From an uncultured Lachnospiraceae bacterium (GTDB taxonomy: Bacteria > Bacillota > Clostridia > Lachnospirales > Lachnospiraceae): DNA of 52,109 nucleotides. Of this stretch, positions 43,049 through 51,836 are shown in pieces (the first letter of the stretch is position 1; the number at the start of each line of letters is the position of its first letter). Both the position numbers and the translations under genes were made by a program. Under the pieces are notes generated by a model, which was given only the letters and a program-made list of their open reading frames with translations, searched no databases and was not told the origin of the DNA. The DNA is taken from contig CALGVA010000078.1 in NCBI GenBank assembly GCA_937920345.1, positions 1 to 52,109 of the forward strand. The letters are read 5' to 3'.

Positions 43049-44398
43049 ATGAAAATAAGACAGATTACAGCGGGAATCAGCATATGTATTCTCGCTTTTA
43101 TTATGACCACGGTTATACAGATTCGCAGGTGCGGTGAGGAGCACGTGCGGGATATGGTCTGGTATAACGGGGAGATAAAGACGATCAGGACAGAATTGGA
43201 ACATGGAACAGCGCGGGAAGCGGTGGAGACGGAACATGACTGTATTATCCTGTTTCTGACGGACGAAGATTACCAGAGCAGATTAAATGCGTATTTGATG
43301 AATGACAGTATGATTCTGGATCTGTATATGGGAAATGTGCCTGCACATAATAAGAGCGATTCCGCCTATGACCAAAGCAGCGCCCCGGTCGATGATGAGG
43401 GATTATACATCAATCGGGACGGCTTTGAAGAAAGGAACATAGAAGGTGTCTGCACAGGTAAAGTCATCTGGCAGATGAAACAGGACCGTTTTGAGATCAT
43501 GCGGGGCAATCTGCAGCGGACGGTTATCCTGTTCGGGATCTTCCTGCTGTTTGCGGTTTATGCAGTGATTTTGATTCTGTATCTGAACTATATCAGACCG
43601 TTTTATACTTTACAGCAGTTTACGGCGCAGGTTGCAAAGGGGGATCTGGATCTGGCACTTCCCATTCGAAAAAATAATTTCTTCGGTGCATTCACGGAGA
43701 GCTTCGACCTGATGCGGCAGGAACTGAAGCGGGCAAGAGAAAGCGAATATCAGGCGAACATCAGTAAGAAGGAGTTGATCGCCGAGCTTTCCCACGATAT
43801 CAAGACACCTGTAGCCACCATCAAGGCAGCCTGTGAGGTATTGCAGGTGACGGAAGAAAAAGAAGACACCTTACGCAAGATCGATGTGATTGCAGGCAAA
43901 GCGGAGATGATCGACAATCTGATCGGCAACATGTTCCATGCGACGATGGAAGAACTGGAAATGCTCAAGGTAGAACCGACAGAAGAAAGCTCGCTGCTCA
44001 TTCCGAAGATGTTTCAGGAATTCAAATACTACGGACAGGTCGTGACGGAAAATGACATACCCGAGTGTCTGCTGTATATGGACAAACTGAGACTGCAGCA
44101 GGTGCTTGACAATATCATAAATAACGCGTATAAATACGCGGGCACGCAGGTGCGGGTCAATTTTATGGAAAATGAAGATGGCGTCAGCATACGGATCAGA
44201 GATTCCGGAGAAGGTGTGGCAGAGGAAGAACTTGCGCTGATCAAAGGAAAGTTTTACCGTGGCAGGAACACGGAAGGAAAATCAGGTTCCGGGCTGGGAC
44301 TTTACCTCGCCGATAATTTCATGGAACAGATGTACGGCGGTATGGAGTGCTATAACGATGACGGATTTGTGGTGGAACTGTTTCTGAGCAAAGTGTAA
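43049..44398 (+). CDS. Sensor histidine kinase
   Basis: Two membrane helices (about residues 5-22 and 150-175) flank a ~125-residue extracytoplasmic sensor. After a HAMP-like segment come the H-box IAELSHDIKTPVATIKAA, the N-box LDNIINNAYKYAG and the G-box KSGSGLGLYLADNF. 449 aa. It differs from the short BceS type, which lacks a large sensor. GAAACGGGGAAAAAG precedes ATG 43049. Its stop codon lies inside the left terminal inverted repeat of the 44396-44623 repeat element. Confidence 0.92.
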   Translation: MKIRQITAGISICILAFIMTTVIQIRRCGEEHVRDMVWYNGEIKTIRTELEHGTAREAVETEHDCIILFLTDEDYQSRLNAYLMNDSMILDLYMGNVPAHNKSDSAYDQSSAPVDDEGLYINRDGFEERNIEGVCTGKVIWQMKQDRFEIMRGNLQRTVILFGIFLLFAVYAVILILYLNYIRPFYTLQQFTAQVAKGDLDLALPIRKNNFFGAFTESFDLMRQELKRARESEYQANISKKELIAELSHDIKTPVATIKAACEVLQVTEEKEDTLRKIDVIAGKAEMIDNLIGNMFHATMEELEMLKVEPTEESSLLIPKMFQEFKYYGQVVTENDIPECLLYMDKLRLQQVLDNIINNAYKYAGTQVRVNFMENEDGVSIRIRDSGEGVAEEELALIKGKFYRGRNTEGKSGSGLGLYLADNFMEQMYGGMECYNDDGFVVELFLSKV

Positions 44399-44623
44399 CA
44401 AAAGTAAATTTGCGAAGCAGAGGATAACACTCATGGAGTTCGAGTCCGCGAAGCGGAACTCGCAAAGTTAATTTGCGGAGCAGAGGATAACACTCATGGA
44501 TTTCGAGTCCGCGAAGCGGAACTCGTAAAGTAAATTTGCGAAGCAGAGGATAACACTCATGGAGTTCGAGTCCGCGAAGCGGAACTCGTAAAGTTAATTT
44601 GCGGAGCAAATTTACTTTTGTTA
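44396..44623 (+). repeat. 63-bp tandem repeat element with 18-bp terminal inverted repeats
   Basis: Three full 63-bp units (starting at 44401, 44464 and 44527) plus a partial fourth (44590). The whole element is bounded by a perfect 18-bp inverted repeat, TAACAAAAGTAAATTTGC (44396-44413) and GCAAATTTACTTTTGTTA (44606-44623). Each unit contains a strong hairpin CGAGTCCGC-GAA-GCGGAACTCG. Odd units read TTTGCGAAGCAG, even units TTTGCGGAGCAG. No gene is supported in 44399-44759. Confidence 0.9.
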
Positions 44624-44641
44624 AGGATCAGTTAAGAAACA
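44620..44641 (+). promoter_or_regulatory. Direct repeat, candidate response-regulator binding site
   Basis: GTTAAGGATCA (44620-44630) and GTTAAGAAACA (44631-44641): 9 of 11 bases match at an 11-bp period, a common layout for OmpR-family binding sites. It lies about 40-60 bp upstream of TATACT (44681-44686). Confidence 0.45.
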
Positions 44642-44680
44642 GGCAGGAAACGGGAAAAGACTTCCGGCATGCCGCACGCT

Positions 44681-44686
44681 ATACTT
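44681..44686 (+). promoter_or_regulatory. Candidate -10 box of the ABC transporter operon
   Basis: TATACT; the -35 region at 44658-44663 (AAGACT) is poor, as expected for a promoter that needs an activator. It lies 74 bp before the ATPase gene. Confidence 0.45.
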
Positions 44687-44759
44687 ATAGCAGACAGTCT
44701 GAACCGACGTGTGCTTTCACGAAACGGTAAATTGCAGACTGCGGATACGGGAGGTAGTC

Positions 44760-45515
44760 ATGAAAACAATTTTACAGGCAAAAGATTTGTGTAAAACTTT
44801 TTCCAACGGCAGCGTGCAGCAGCATGTGCTGCGGAATCTGAATCTGGAGATCAGGGAGGGCGACTTTGCGGTGATCATGGGCAGTTCCGGGTCCGGCAAG
44901 AGCACCATGCTGTATTCTCTGTCAGGAATCGACAGACCTACCCTTGGACAGGTGATGTATGAGGGGGAGGATATTTCCGGATACAGCAATGACAGGCTGG
45001 CCGTATTTCGGAGAAAACACTGCGGCTTCGTTTTTCAGCAGAATTATTTGAATGATACGATGGATGTGCTGGATAATATCATGGTGAGCGGTTTGCTGGT
45101 GAGCAGAGACAGGAAAAAAATCGCAAAACGGGCGATGGAGCTTCTGCTTGCAGTGGGACTGACGGAGGAGGTGTTTCACAAGTTTCCGGCACAGCTTTCC
45201 GGTGGTGAAGCGCAGAGGGCGGCTATTGTGCGGGGGCTGATCAATGAACCGGAGATTCTGTTTGCGGACGAGCCCACCGGTGCGCTTAACTCCGGCAATA
45301 CGGAACATGTACTGGATGTGCTGACAAGATTTCACGAGAGTGGACAGACCATCGTTATGGTGACGCATGATATACGCAGCGCCAGAAGAGGAAACAGGAT
45401 TCTGTATCTGAAGGACGGGATTATTACCGGAGAACTGGAACTGGGAACTTATGAGAGCGGGGACAGGAAACGGCATGATATGCTTCGGGGATTTTTGCAG
45501 GAAATGGGGTGGTAA
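44760..45515 (+). CDS. ABC transporter ATP-binding protein (MacB/BceA type)
   Basis: ATPase of a membrane-stress or antimicrobial-peptide type exporter. Walker A is GSSGSGKST, the signature LSGGEAQRAAIVRGL and Walker B ILFADEPTGALNS, the LolD/MacB/BceA pattern. 251 aa. The frame opens at 44709, but ATG 44760 has GGGAGG at 44749-44754. The stop is 2 bases before the permease start, so the two are coupled. Confidence 0.95.
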   Translation: MKTILQAKDLCKTFSNGSVQQHVLRNLNLEIREGDFAVIMGSSGSGKSTMLYSLSGIDRPTLGQVMYEGEDISGYSNDRLAVFRRKHCGFVFQQNYLNDTMDVLDNIMVSGLLVSRDRKKIAKRAMELLLAVGLTEEVFHKFPAQLSGGEAQRAAIVRGLINEPEILFADEPTGALNSGNTEHVLDVLTRFHESGQTIVMVTHDIRSARRGNRILYLKDGIITGELELGTYESGDRKRHDMLRGFLQEMGW

Positions 45516-45517
45516 GA

Positions 45518-47869
45518 ATGTACAGAATGTTTTTTATAGCCCGCAATAATCTTGCCAGAAAGAAAAACGATGCTGCCACGCTGCTTGTACTGCTTATGCT
45601 TTCCACGGTACTTCTGTATATCAGCGTATCTGTTTTAAGGTGTACGCCGAAGGTAATCGATACTGCCTCTGAGGAGGCTGTTACAGCGGATTTCCTCTAT
45701 GTGTCAGCCTGTTCTGAGAAAGAGGCGGTTAGTGCGGTTCTGGAAAACAGTGCCGGGGCGGAACACATCGAATATTCGGAAGGTGTGGAACTGACGGCAA
45801 AATATCATACACAAAACGGTGAGGAAAAAGAAACGGTATTTCTGATCGAGCCGATCGAGTCGGTGGGCGGTATCTGTAAGATTCCGGACCTGGGAGAGCG
45901 CAGGAAGAAAGAGACGATCCTACTGCCTTATTACATGAAAACGGGTGACAAAATCGCGGAAGGAGACAGCTTCTATGTGAGACTGGGAGAAACAGAGTAT
46001 GCGTTTGAGACGGGAGGATTTGTGGAGGACCCGTTGTTTGCAACGCCCCTCAATGTCAATGTGATCCGCTGCTATATCACGCAGGAACGGTACGATGAAA
46101 TTCTGGAACAGGAGCCGTTGGTGCGCAGTATGAGTACCCATATTTACAAGGTCAGGACAGAAGACGGGATCAGTTCCAGAAAGTTTGCGGATCAGGTACT
46201 GGGAGAGTTGGCGAAAGCAGTGCCGGGGCTGGCAGACTATATGAATATAGCTGTTAATTATGAGACCATGAAAGTGGGCGCGGCATTCCTGTCCAATATC
46301 GGTATGGGTATCCTGTTGATTTTTTCCACAGTGCTGATCTGTATTGCGCTCATTATTGCGTGGTGCAGTATTAGAAATTCCATAGAAGGCAGTTTAAAGA
46401 ATCTGGGAATCCTTATGGCATCAGGCTATACAAGGGGACAGCTTATGGGCACTGTCTGCATGGAAATGTTCATACTTTCCGTGTGCGGCGCAGGACTCGG
46501 TCTGGTGGCGGGCGGGCTGCTTAGTGGAACGGTGGGGACGCTTATGGCACTGCTGATCGGGCTTAAGTGGAGTCAGCCGTTTGATCTGTATACGGCCGCG
46601 GTGGTATTTACATGTGTCAATTTGACCGTGCTCGGCGTCGCCCTGCTCTGCGGAAGAATCTATGGCAGAATAGAAATACTGGCGGCGCTCCGCGGCGGGA
46701 TCAGGAATCATAATTTCCGTAAAAACCCGGTGTCTCTTGTCAAAAGTCCATTACCCTGTCCGCTTGCGCTGGGTATCAAGAGCATTCTGGGCGACGTGAG
46801 GAAGAACGCGGCGCTCACAGGTGTGGTGGCGTTACTCGGTCTGGCCTGCTGCATCGGATTTGGACTGCTTCAGAACTTCGGATCGGACAATCAGAAACTG
46901 ATGGAAATGATCGGTCTGGAGATGGGAACGGCGATTGTGAGCGGGCAGGAGGTCGAGGCGGCAGGACAGGAAATAGAGACCTGGGACGGGGTCAGTAAAG
47001 TCCTGTACTACGATAGCCGCACCGTGAACCTGACGGCGGGGGAAGAGGCGCTTTCCGTAAACTGTGATTTCTGGAAAGATCCGGCACAGAATGAGTATGC
47101 CGCGCTTATAGAGGGAAGGCTTCCGAAATATGATAATGAGATCGGCCTGACAGCCATTGCGGCGAAGGAGCTTGGTGTGAAGGTCGGAGATATTATCTAT
47201 GTGGAAGGAGACCGGGAGAAAAAGGATTATATGATCTCAGGGATCTACCAGCAGATGAAGCAACTGGGACTGAATGCAGCCATGACGATGGAGGGTGCCG
47301 GGCGGATCAATGGCAGTGTTGTGGTAAATCTGATCTACGTATACACAGAGGAAGACTGTACGTTTGAACAGCTTGCAAAGAAGATCAAAGACAACTTTTC
47401 AGGGATGGACATTACGGATTCGAAGAAAAATATGGAGAATGCGTGTGCTTCCGTGAGTGCAACGATGAAACTGGTTTGTGCCATGTTCGTGCTGCTTACG
47501 GTGGTGATCGTCACTTTGATTATTATTCTGCTGGTGCGTGCCAAACTTACAAGAGAGTGGAAACAATATGGAATTTATAAGGCACTCGGATTTACGACCC
47601 GGGAACTGATCCGGCAGATCCAGATGAGCAGTCTGCCGGTTTTCCTTACTGGCGCGGTATTGGGTGCAGGCTTGTCCGTGTATCTGCTCAATCCGCTGGC
47701 ACAGGTGTGCCTCAGTATGGCAGGGATCGTGCAGAGCAGTCTGGAAATTCAGGTGCGGTGGCTGGTTGTGTCAGTGGTGCTCATTGTGGCAGTGGCGGGA
47801 ATCGTATCATTTCTGTGCGCCAGCCGGGTGCGGAAGGTGGAACCGGTGAAGATGCTGACGGAAGAGTAA
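45518..47869 (+). CDS. FtsX-like ABC transporter permease
   Basis: 783-aa permease with an N-terminal helix, a large extracytoplasmic domain (about residues 45-250), three FtsX helices around residues 260-380, a second extracytoplasmic domain (about 450-640) and a final set of three helices to the C-terminus ending CASRVRKVEPVKMLTEE, the classic FtsX-family tail. Two FtsX modules fit the 8-10-helix BceB/VexB-like permeases. ATG 45518 is preferred over GTG 45509 because GGGGTGG lies 6 bases before it. Co-transcribed with the ATPase. Confidence 0.92.
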   Translation: MYRMFFIARNNLARKKNDAATLLVLLMLSTVLLYISVSVLRCTPKVIDTASEEAVTADFLYVSACSEKEAVSAVLENSAGAEHIEYSEGVELTAKYHTQNGEEKETVFLIEPIESVGGICKIPDLGERRKKETILLPYYMKTGDKIAEGDSFYVRLGETEYAFETGGFVEDPLFATPLNVNVIRCYITQERYDEILEQEPLVRSMSTHIYKVRTEDGISSRKFADQVLGELAKAVPGLADYMNIAVNYETMKVGAAFLSNIGMGILLIFSTVLICIALIIAWCSIRNSIEGSLKNLGILMASGYTRGQLMGTVCMEMFILSVCGAGLGLVAGGLLSGTVGTLMALLIGLKWSQPFDLYTAAVVFTCVNLTVLGVALLCGRIYGRIEILAALRGGIRNHNFRKNPVSLVKSPLPCPLALGIKSILGDVRKNAALTGVVALLGLACCIGFGLLQNFGSDNQKLMEMIGLEMGTAIVSGQEVEAAGQEIETWDGVSKVLYYDSRTVNLTAGEEALSVNCDFWKDPAQNEYAALIEGRLPKYDNEIGLTAIAAKELGVKVGDIIYVEGDREKKDYMISGIYQQMKQLGLNAAMTMEGAGRINGSVVVNLIYVYTEEDCTFEQLAKKIKDNFSGMDITDSKKNMENACASVSATMKLVCAMFVLLTVVIVTLIIILLVRAKLTREWKQYGIYKALGFTTRELIRQIQMSSLPVFLTGAVLGAGLSVYLLNPLAQVCLSMAGIVQSSLEIQVRWLVVSVVLIVAVAGIVSFLCASRVRKVEPVKMLTEE

Positions 47870-47954
47870 GTAAAAGTTTATTTTCACAGTTGCTTTTCGC
47901 GCCTGCACCAGACTTAGGCATAATGTGCGATTCGCAAAAATTTTATACACTGGC

Positions 47955-48019
47955 AACAGGCTGAACTGTGGGGGGATAGTTACTTCCCTACGCCCGTTTG
48001 GCCTGTTTCTCTTTTTCTT
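47955..48019 (+). terminator. Likely terminator of the ABC operon
   Basis: AACAGGC (47955-47961) pairs with GCCTGTT (48001-48007), with inner G-run/C-run pairing possible between them, and a long T/C-rich tract follows (TTCTCTTTTTCTTC). The long loop makes the exact fold uncertain. Confidence 0.5.
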
Positions 48020-48043
48020 CTTCACACACTTTTTAAAATATTC

Positions 48044-48072
48044 TTGACACGAGGAATGGATAATTGTATGAT
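48044..48072 (+). promoter_or_regulatory. Promoter of the c-di-GMP riboswitch transcript
   Basis: TTGACA (48044-48049), 17 bp, TATGAT (48067-48072): almost perfect sigma-A consensus. The leader to the start codon would be about 200 bases and contains the riboswitch. Confidence 0.85.
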
Positions 48073-48091
48073 GATATTAGTATAAAAATTA

Positions 48092-48206
48092 GAGAACACA
48101 TGGTGGGGTATATATAAAGAGGGGGCAAACCTGGGGAAATTCAGGGACGCAAAGCTAGAAGTCTAAGATAATGTAGGGGAATATCTATATTATGATGATT
48201 GTTCGG
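48092..48206 (+). ncRNA. Cyclic di-GMP-I (GEMM) riboswitch aptamer
   Basis: The core GGGCAAACC-TGGGGAAATTC-AGGGACGCAAAGC matches the GEMM-I consensus. CCTGGG and TTCAGG (48130-48145) form P2 with a GAAA tetraloop, then GGGACGCAAAGC. A second stem pairs ATAATGTAG (48168-48176) with CTATATTAT (48185-48193). The outer stem may use GAACA (48092-48096) and TGTTC (48200-48204). Binding of c-di-GMP would control the large secreted protein downstream. The 3' border touches a terminator. Confidence 0.85.
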
Positions 48207-48235
48207 TTGCAGTGGAGACATTGTAACCTTTTTTT
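48205..48235 (+). terminator. Riboswitch-associated intrinsic terminator
   Basis: GGTTGCAGTG (48205-48214) pairs with CATTGTAACC (48219-48228) through a GAGA tetraloop, followed by seven T. It starts where the aptamer ends, 42 bp before the start codon, so transcription can be stopped before the gene. Confidence 0.8.
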
Positions 48236-48276
48236 GTTACTCCATTGTGAAAATAAATACAAAGGAGAGAGAAATT

Positions 48277-51200
48277 ATGAGGTACTTTAACAAAGGTTTT
48301 AAACGATTTATTGCACTGTTTATTGTGGCAGCGCTGCTTGTTGGCAGTGTTCCCTGTTCTGTGAACGCGCAGGAAGCAACACAAAGAGTTTATACGCACG
48401 AGGGATATGAGATTATCTATTCCGTAGCAGGCAGATGGGATAACAACCAGAACATTAACGTAACTGTTTCCAATATAGGAGAGCAGGATATTTGTGGATG
48501 GGCGGTTTCTCTTGTTCCCGGCGGTGAGATTTATAATATCTGGAATGCCCGGGTTATCACCTGTGAAGACGGGGAGAACAGTGCAGGAAACACGGCAGAA
48601 TACCTGATCAGAAGTGAGAACTATAATGGCCGTATTCCGGTAGGAGGCTCCATCAGCTTTGGATATCAGGTGGCGACAGATTCTGTGGAATTTCCTGCGG
48701 ATATAAAGCTTTGTGCGGAAAAAGTCATTTTGCCCGAAGAGATGTACACTGTTTCTCTAAATATTCACAGTGACTGGCAGACGGGGGCTACGGGAGAAAT
48801 TGTTCTACAAAATACAGGGGAGAATGAGCTTTATTTCTGGGAGCTCGTGTTTGATACCAATGTTTGTATCGACAGCGTGTGGAATGCAAGGCTGTCAGAA
48901 AACGCGACAGAGGGCGGTTCCTGTATTGTAAAGGCCTGTGATGATACAGCGGTTATCGCACCGGGCGGTGAGGTGAAGATTGGTTTTAGTGCGACCAAGA
49001 ATGCTGATGTACAGACTGTGATAGAGAATATTTCCCTGTCCCACACTTTCGTAAATAGTACAGTAACCGACGAAGAACAGGAGGATAAGGAAGAGAACGA
49101 TAAAGAGGAGAACGATAAAGAAGAGAACGATAAGGAAGAGAATGAACCGGATTATTATGAGAAGATCGCAGAAGTGATGCAGCGATACGATGAGTCAACT
49201 TACTCTCTGGATACGGATGGAGATGGATTAAAGGATTGTGAAGAAGAAATCATCGGAACGGATTTGCACGCAGCGGATACAGATGGGGATTCCCTGTCTG
49301 ATTATGATGAGGTCTACAAAACGCATACAGATCCTCTTGTGTTCGATTCGGCGGTGCCCGGCTGTTCTGACGGAGAAGCTGACAGTGACGGGGATGGTAT
49401 TTCGAATATTGTGGAAATAGAGCTGGGTACTAATCCGCTCGCAGCGGATACAGATGATGATGGCATTTCAGACAGCGATGAGATTAACATCTATGGAACG
49501 AATCCTAATCTGATCGACACAGACGGTGACGGGATTGAAGACCAGCATGAACTGGTACTTGGTTTTGACCCGCTGAAGAAGGATTCTGATGATGATGGCA
49601 TTGAGGATGGAGAAACACTGCTTTCACAGGAAACAGAGGCTGTATTTGAAAATAATGCATATGTAAGCAGGGTTCATATAAAGGCGGAGGCTACCAACTT
49701 GTTTCCGGAGGTGACAGACATCAGGGAAAATACCCGCTGCCTGAACGCGGACTTTGAAGCGGCCGGGGTGTTTGGCACACCGGTGGAAATCAATACCAGA
49801 TCAGAGATCGAGTCAGCACAGATCGCATTTTATCTCCAAGAGGGATATAACGTGAATGACTATGTGGTGTTGTGGTTTGATGAAGAAAACAGCAGATTTG
49901 TGGAGTGTGATACGGCGTATAATGAAGCTGAGGGAATTGTCAGTGCGAATACCACGCATTTCAGTATTTATTTTCTTGCTTTAAAAGGAAAATGGAAAGG
50001 TTTGCTGGAAGATTTCTATAAAAATGTAACGTGTACTTTTGAAACGGTTCTGGTGGTTGACTGTTCTGAAAGTATGAAAGTAAGTGATGCTACTTATGCA
50101 GATTTTTCTTATGGATACAGCACATCCACGAGACGTAAAGATATCTGTAAGGCATTTTACAGCAAGGTAAATGATACTAATAAGCAGGGTGTTGTGTTTT
50201 TCAATGAAAATGGTGCCGTACTGGCAAGCTTAGGTTCTACAAAGACGGAACTCAGCAATACCCTGGGAGAGATATGTAATGGCTATAATACCAATATCAG
50301 GACAGCCTTAGGTGTGGCATTGGATGAGGTGCTGTCTTCCGACGCTCAGAATGCGGCGAAGAGTATTGTACTTATATCAGATGGTGGAACAAAGTACGGT
50401 GGAGATACCCTGTTCTATGACAGGGAAGTATTAGAGCGCGCAAAAGCAGAGAATGTGCGGATTTATACCGTGGCAGTTGGAGATAATGCAGTGAAGGAAA
50501 ATCTGGACGAGATCGCAAATGTTACGGATGGCCTGGCATTTACTTATAAGATTAATAATGCCTCCACTATCGTAGATGAAGTTTTTGCCCATCAGGCATA
50601 TCATAATTATATCCATGTAACACCTACCGAGCAGATTAAGGAGGAGGATATTCTGGGGAGTGAGGCGTACCTGAAAAAATTGAGATTGCGTGTACCCCTG
50701 TATTTGCCTGGTATGCCTGGAACCTATAATACCTTATGTGGCATTAAAGTTTTAATTATGATGGATGATTATGATACCTATTCCAAGCACAGTGATCCCG
50801 ATGAAATTCCGGATGATATGTGGGATGCTTACTGTACGGAGTTCAATAAAGCGATCCGTGGTTCTGACGTAGATACTGAGGATATTCATTACTTCAGGAA
50901 TAAACTGAATAGAGCGCCGGCTACAAGGGATGAATTGATTGCTGAGAAAGAGAAATGGAAGCTCCTGTCAATAGGCAATTCGCTTTATCATATGTATGGA
51001 GAAGATGGGTTATTTAATACAAAATTTATCTCCGATGAGGGGGAAGGGAAATATGAAGGGGTGTATAATAAAGAGGGGTTGCTGCTGGCAGAAGAAAATG
51101 ATCCTGTAAATATGGGGACATATAATTATAGCAGCACTACAGTAAATGCAATATTACATTTTGGATTAGACATGCTTCCATATTATAGATGGGGAAATGC

Positions 51201-51309
51201 GAAGGGGTGTAAGCCTAATCGGTCTGCGAGGAATAAGAAAGATTTTTATGCCAATCAAGAAGCTCAGGATGCATATAGCAAAATAAAGGAGCAGATGGAA
51301 AATAATTAG
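48277..51309 (+). CDS. Large secreted protein: two CBM2-like domains, calcium-type TSP3 repeats, VWA, toxin-like C-terminus
   Basis: Signal peptide about residues 1-34 (FIALFIVAALLVGSVP, then VNAQEA). Two beta-sandwich domains resembling CBM2 cellulose-binding modules: ~44-145 (NIWNAR, then IPVGGSISFGYQ) and ~156-260 (SVWNAR, IAPGGEVKIGF). A DKEEN linker (four 15-bp repeats, 49084-49143), then TSP3/dockerin-like DxDxDG repeats, ~310-446 (DTDGDGLKD, DSDGDGIS). VWA domain ~588-771 with MIDAS DCSESM. The last ~200 residues (for example VNMGTYNYSS, DMLPYYRWGN) recall C-termini of polymorphic toxins; this is inference from memory. ATG 48277 has AAAGGAG upstream. No LPXTG or membrane anchor is seen at the end. 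1010 aa. Confidence 0.75.
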   Translation: MRYFNKGFKRFIALFIVAALLVGSVPCSVNAQEATQRVYTHEGYEIIYSVAGRWDNNQNINVTVSNIGEQDICGWAVSLVPGGEIYNIWNARVITCEDGENSAGNTAEYLIRSENYNGRIPVGGSISFGYQVATDSVEFPADIKLCAEKVILPEEMYTVSLNIHSDWQTGATGEIVLQNTGENELYFWELVFDTNVCIDSVWNARLSENATEGGSCIVKACDDTAVIAPGGEVKIGFSATKNADVQTVIENISLSHTFVNSTVTDEEQEDKEENDKEENDKEENDKEENEPDYYEKIAEVMQRYDESTYSLDTDGDGLKDCEEEIIGTDLHAADTDGDSLSDYDEVYKTHTDPLVFDSAVPGCSDGEADSDGDGISNIVEIELGTNPLAADTDDDGISDSDEINIYGTNPNLIDTDGDGIEDQHELVLGFDPLKKDSDDDGIEDGETLLSQETEAVFENNAYVSRVHIKAEATNLFPEVTDIRENTRCLNADFEAAGVFGTPVEINTRSEIESAQIAFYLQEGYNVNDYVVLWFDEENSRFVECDTAYNEAEGIVSANTTHFSIYFLALKGKWKGLLEDFYKNVTCTFETVLVVDCSESMKVSDATYADFSYGYSTSTRRKDICKAFYSKVNDTNKQGVVFFNENGAVLASLGSTKTELSNTLGEICNGYNTNIRTALGVALDEVLSSDAQNAAKSIVLISDGGTKYGGDTLFYDREVLERAKAENVRIYTVAVGDNAVKENLDEIANVTDGLAFTYKINNASTIVDEVFAHQAYHNYIHVTPTEQIKEEDILGSEAYLKKLRLRVPLYLPGMPGTYNTLCGIKVLIMMDDYDTYSKHSDPDEIPDDMWDAYCTEFNKAIRGSDVDTEDIHYFRNKLNRAPATRDELIAEKEKWKLLSIGNSLYHMYGEDGLFNTKFISDEGEGKYEGVYNKEGLLLAEENDPVNMGTYNYSSTTVNAILHFGLDMLPYYRWGNAKGCKPNRSARNKKDFYANQEAQDAYSKIKEQMENN

Positions 51310-51392
51310 TAAAAGCAGATTGCTTGCAATATTTCTGTTATTCATTCGGGCATAAATATGCTAAAACGTTATGAATGGGAACGACAAGAGAG

Positions 51393-51398
51393 TATAAT
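51393..51398 (+). promoter_or_regulatory. Candidate -10 box before the small membrane protein
   Basis: Perfect TATAAT, 50 bp upstream of ATG 51448; no good -35 is seen. It may allow expression independent of the riboswitch. Confidence 0.35.
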
Positions 51399-51400
51399 GG

Positions 51401-51467
51401 TAATATGAAGAAATAGGAATAGATTTTGCTATGGGAGGAAGAATGCGATGGATCCGGATAAAAAGAA
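51401..51467 (+). repeat. Direct repeat copy 1 (gene start region)
   Basis: Matches 52041-52109 except for a 2-base indel and one substitution. It covers the leader, ribosome site and first codons of the small membrane protein gene, so the gene is duplicated in tandem. Confidence 0.9.
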
Positions 51468-51825
51468 ACGGTTGCTGATAATGCCATTGATTTTTATGGC
51501 GCTTTTACATGTTCCTGTAATGGTTGATGTAATTGCATATGAATGTATGAATGCAAATATATTAGAAAGTCCGGAAGTGATAAAGTGTCTATACTTGGGA
51601 ATGCTATGTATATCGGTAGTGATATGGGGTAGCTTATTTTATTATATTCCAATAGGAGTATATATTGCGATGCTAGTTGTATATACTGTTGTTTCATGGA
51701 GATGGATTCTGAGGTGGAAGAAGGGTAATGCGATGTACTTTATCGTATGGCTTGTTCTTTGTGTATTGTCAATTTTATTGTATTGGAAGTTTGAGCCGGA
51801 ATACTATATTATGCTAAATGGGTAA
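51448..51825 (+). CDS. Small four-helix membrane protein, candidate immunity protein
   Basis: 125 aa with about four hydrophobic segments: LLIMPLIFMALLHVPVMVDVI, CLYLGMLCISVVIWGSLFYY, VYIAMLVVYTVVSWRWIL and YFIVWLVLCVLSILLYW, and short loops. No family recognised. GGGAGG (51433-51438) precedes ATG 51448 by 9 bases. Located 138 bp after the secreted protein on the same strand and present as a tandem copy downstream, a pattern seen for toxin immunity genes; this role is inference. Base use is AT-richer than the core genes of the window. Confidence 0.7.
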   Translation: MDPDKKKRLLIMPLIFMALLHVPVMVDVIAYECMNANILESPEVIKCLYLGMLCISVVIWGSLFYYIPIGVYIAMLVVYTVVSWRWILRWKKGNAMYFIVWLVLCVLSILLYWKFEPEYYIMLNG

Positions 51826-51836
51826 TCAATTTTTGA

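Noticed and set aside
44319..44609. 96-codon reverse-strand ORF with a 21-residue repeat
   Set aside because: It exists only because the 63-bp repeat is a multiple of three; no ribosome site, and it overlaps the histidine kinase end.
44401..44620. CRISPR-like array
   Set aside because: Units are contiguous 63-bp tandem copies without unique spacers, and no cas genes are present.
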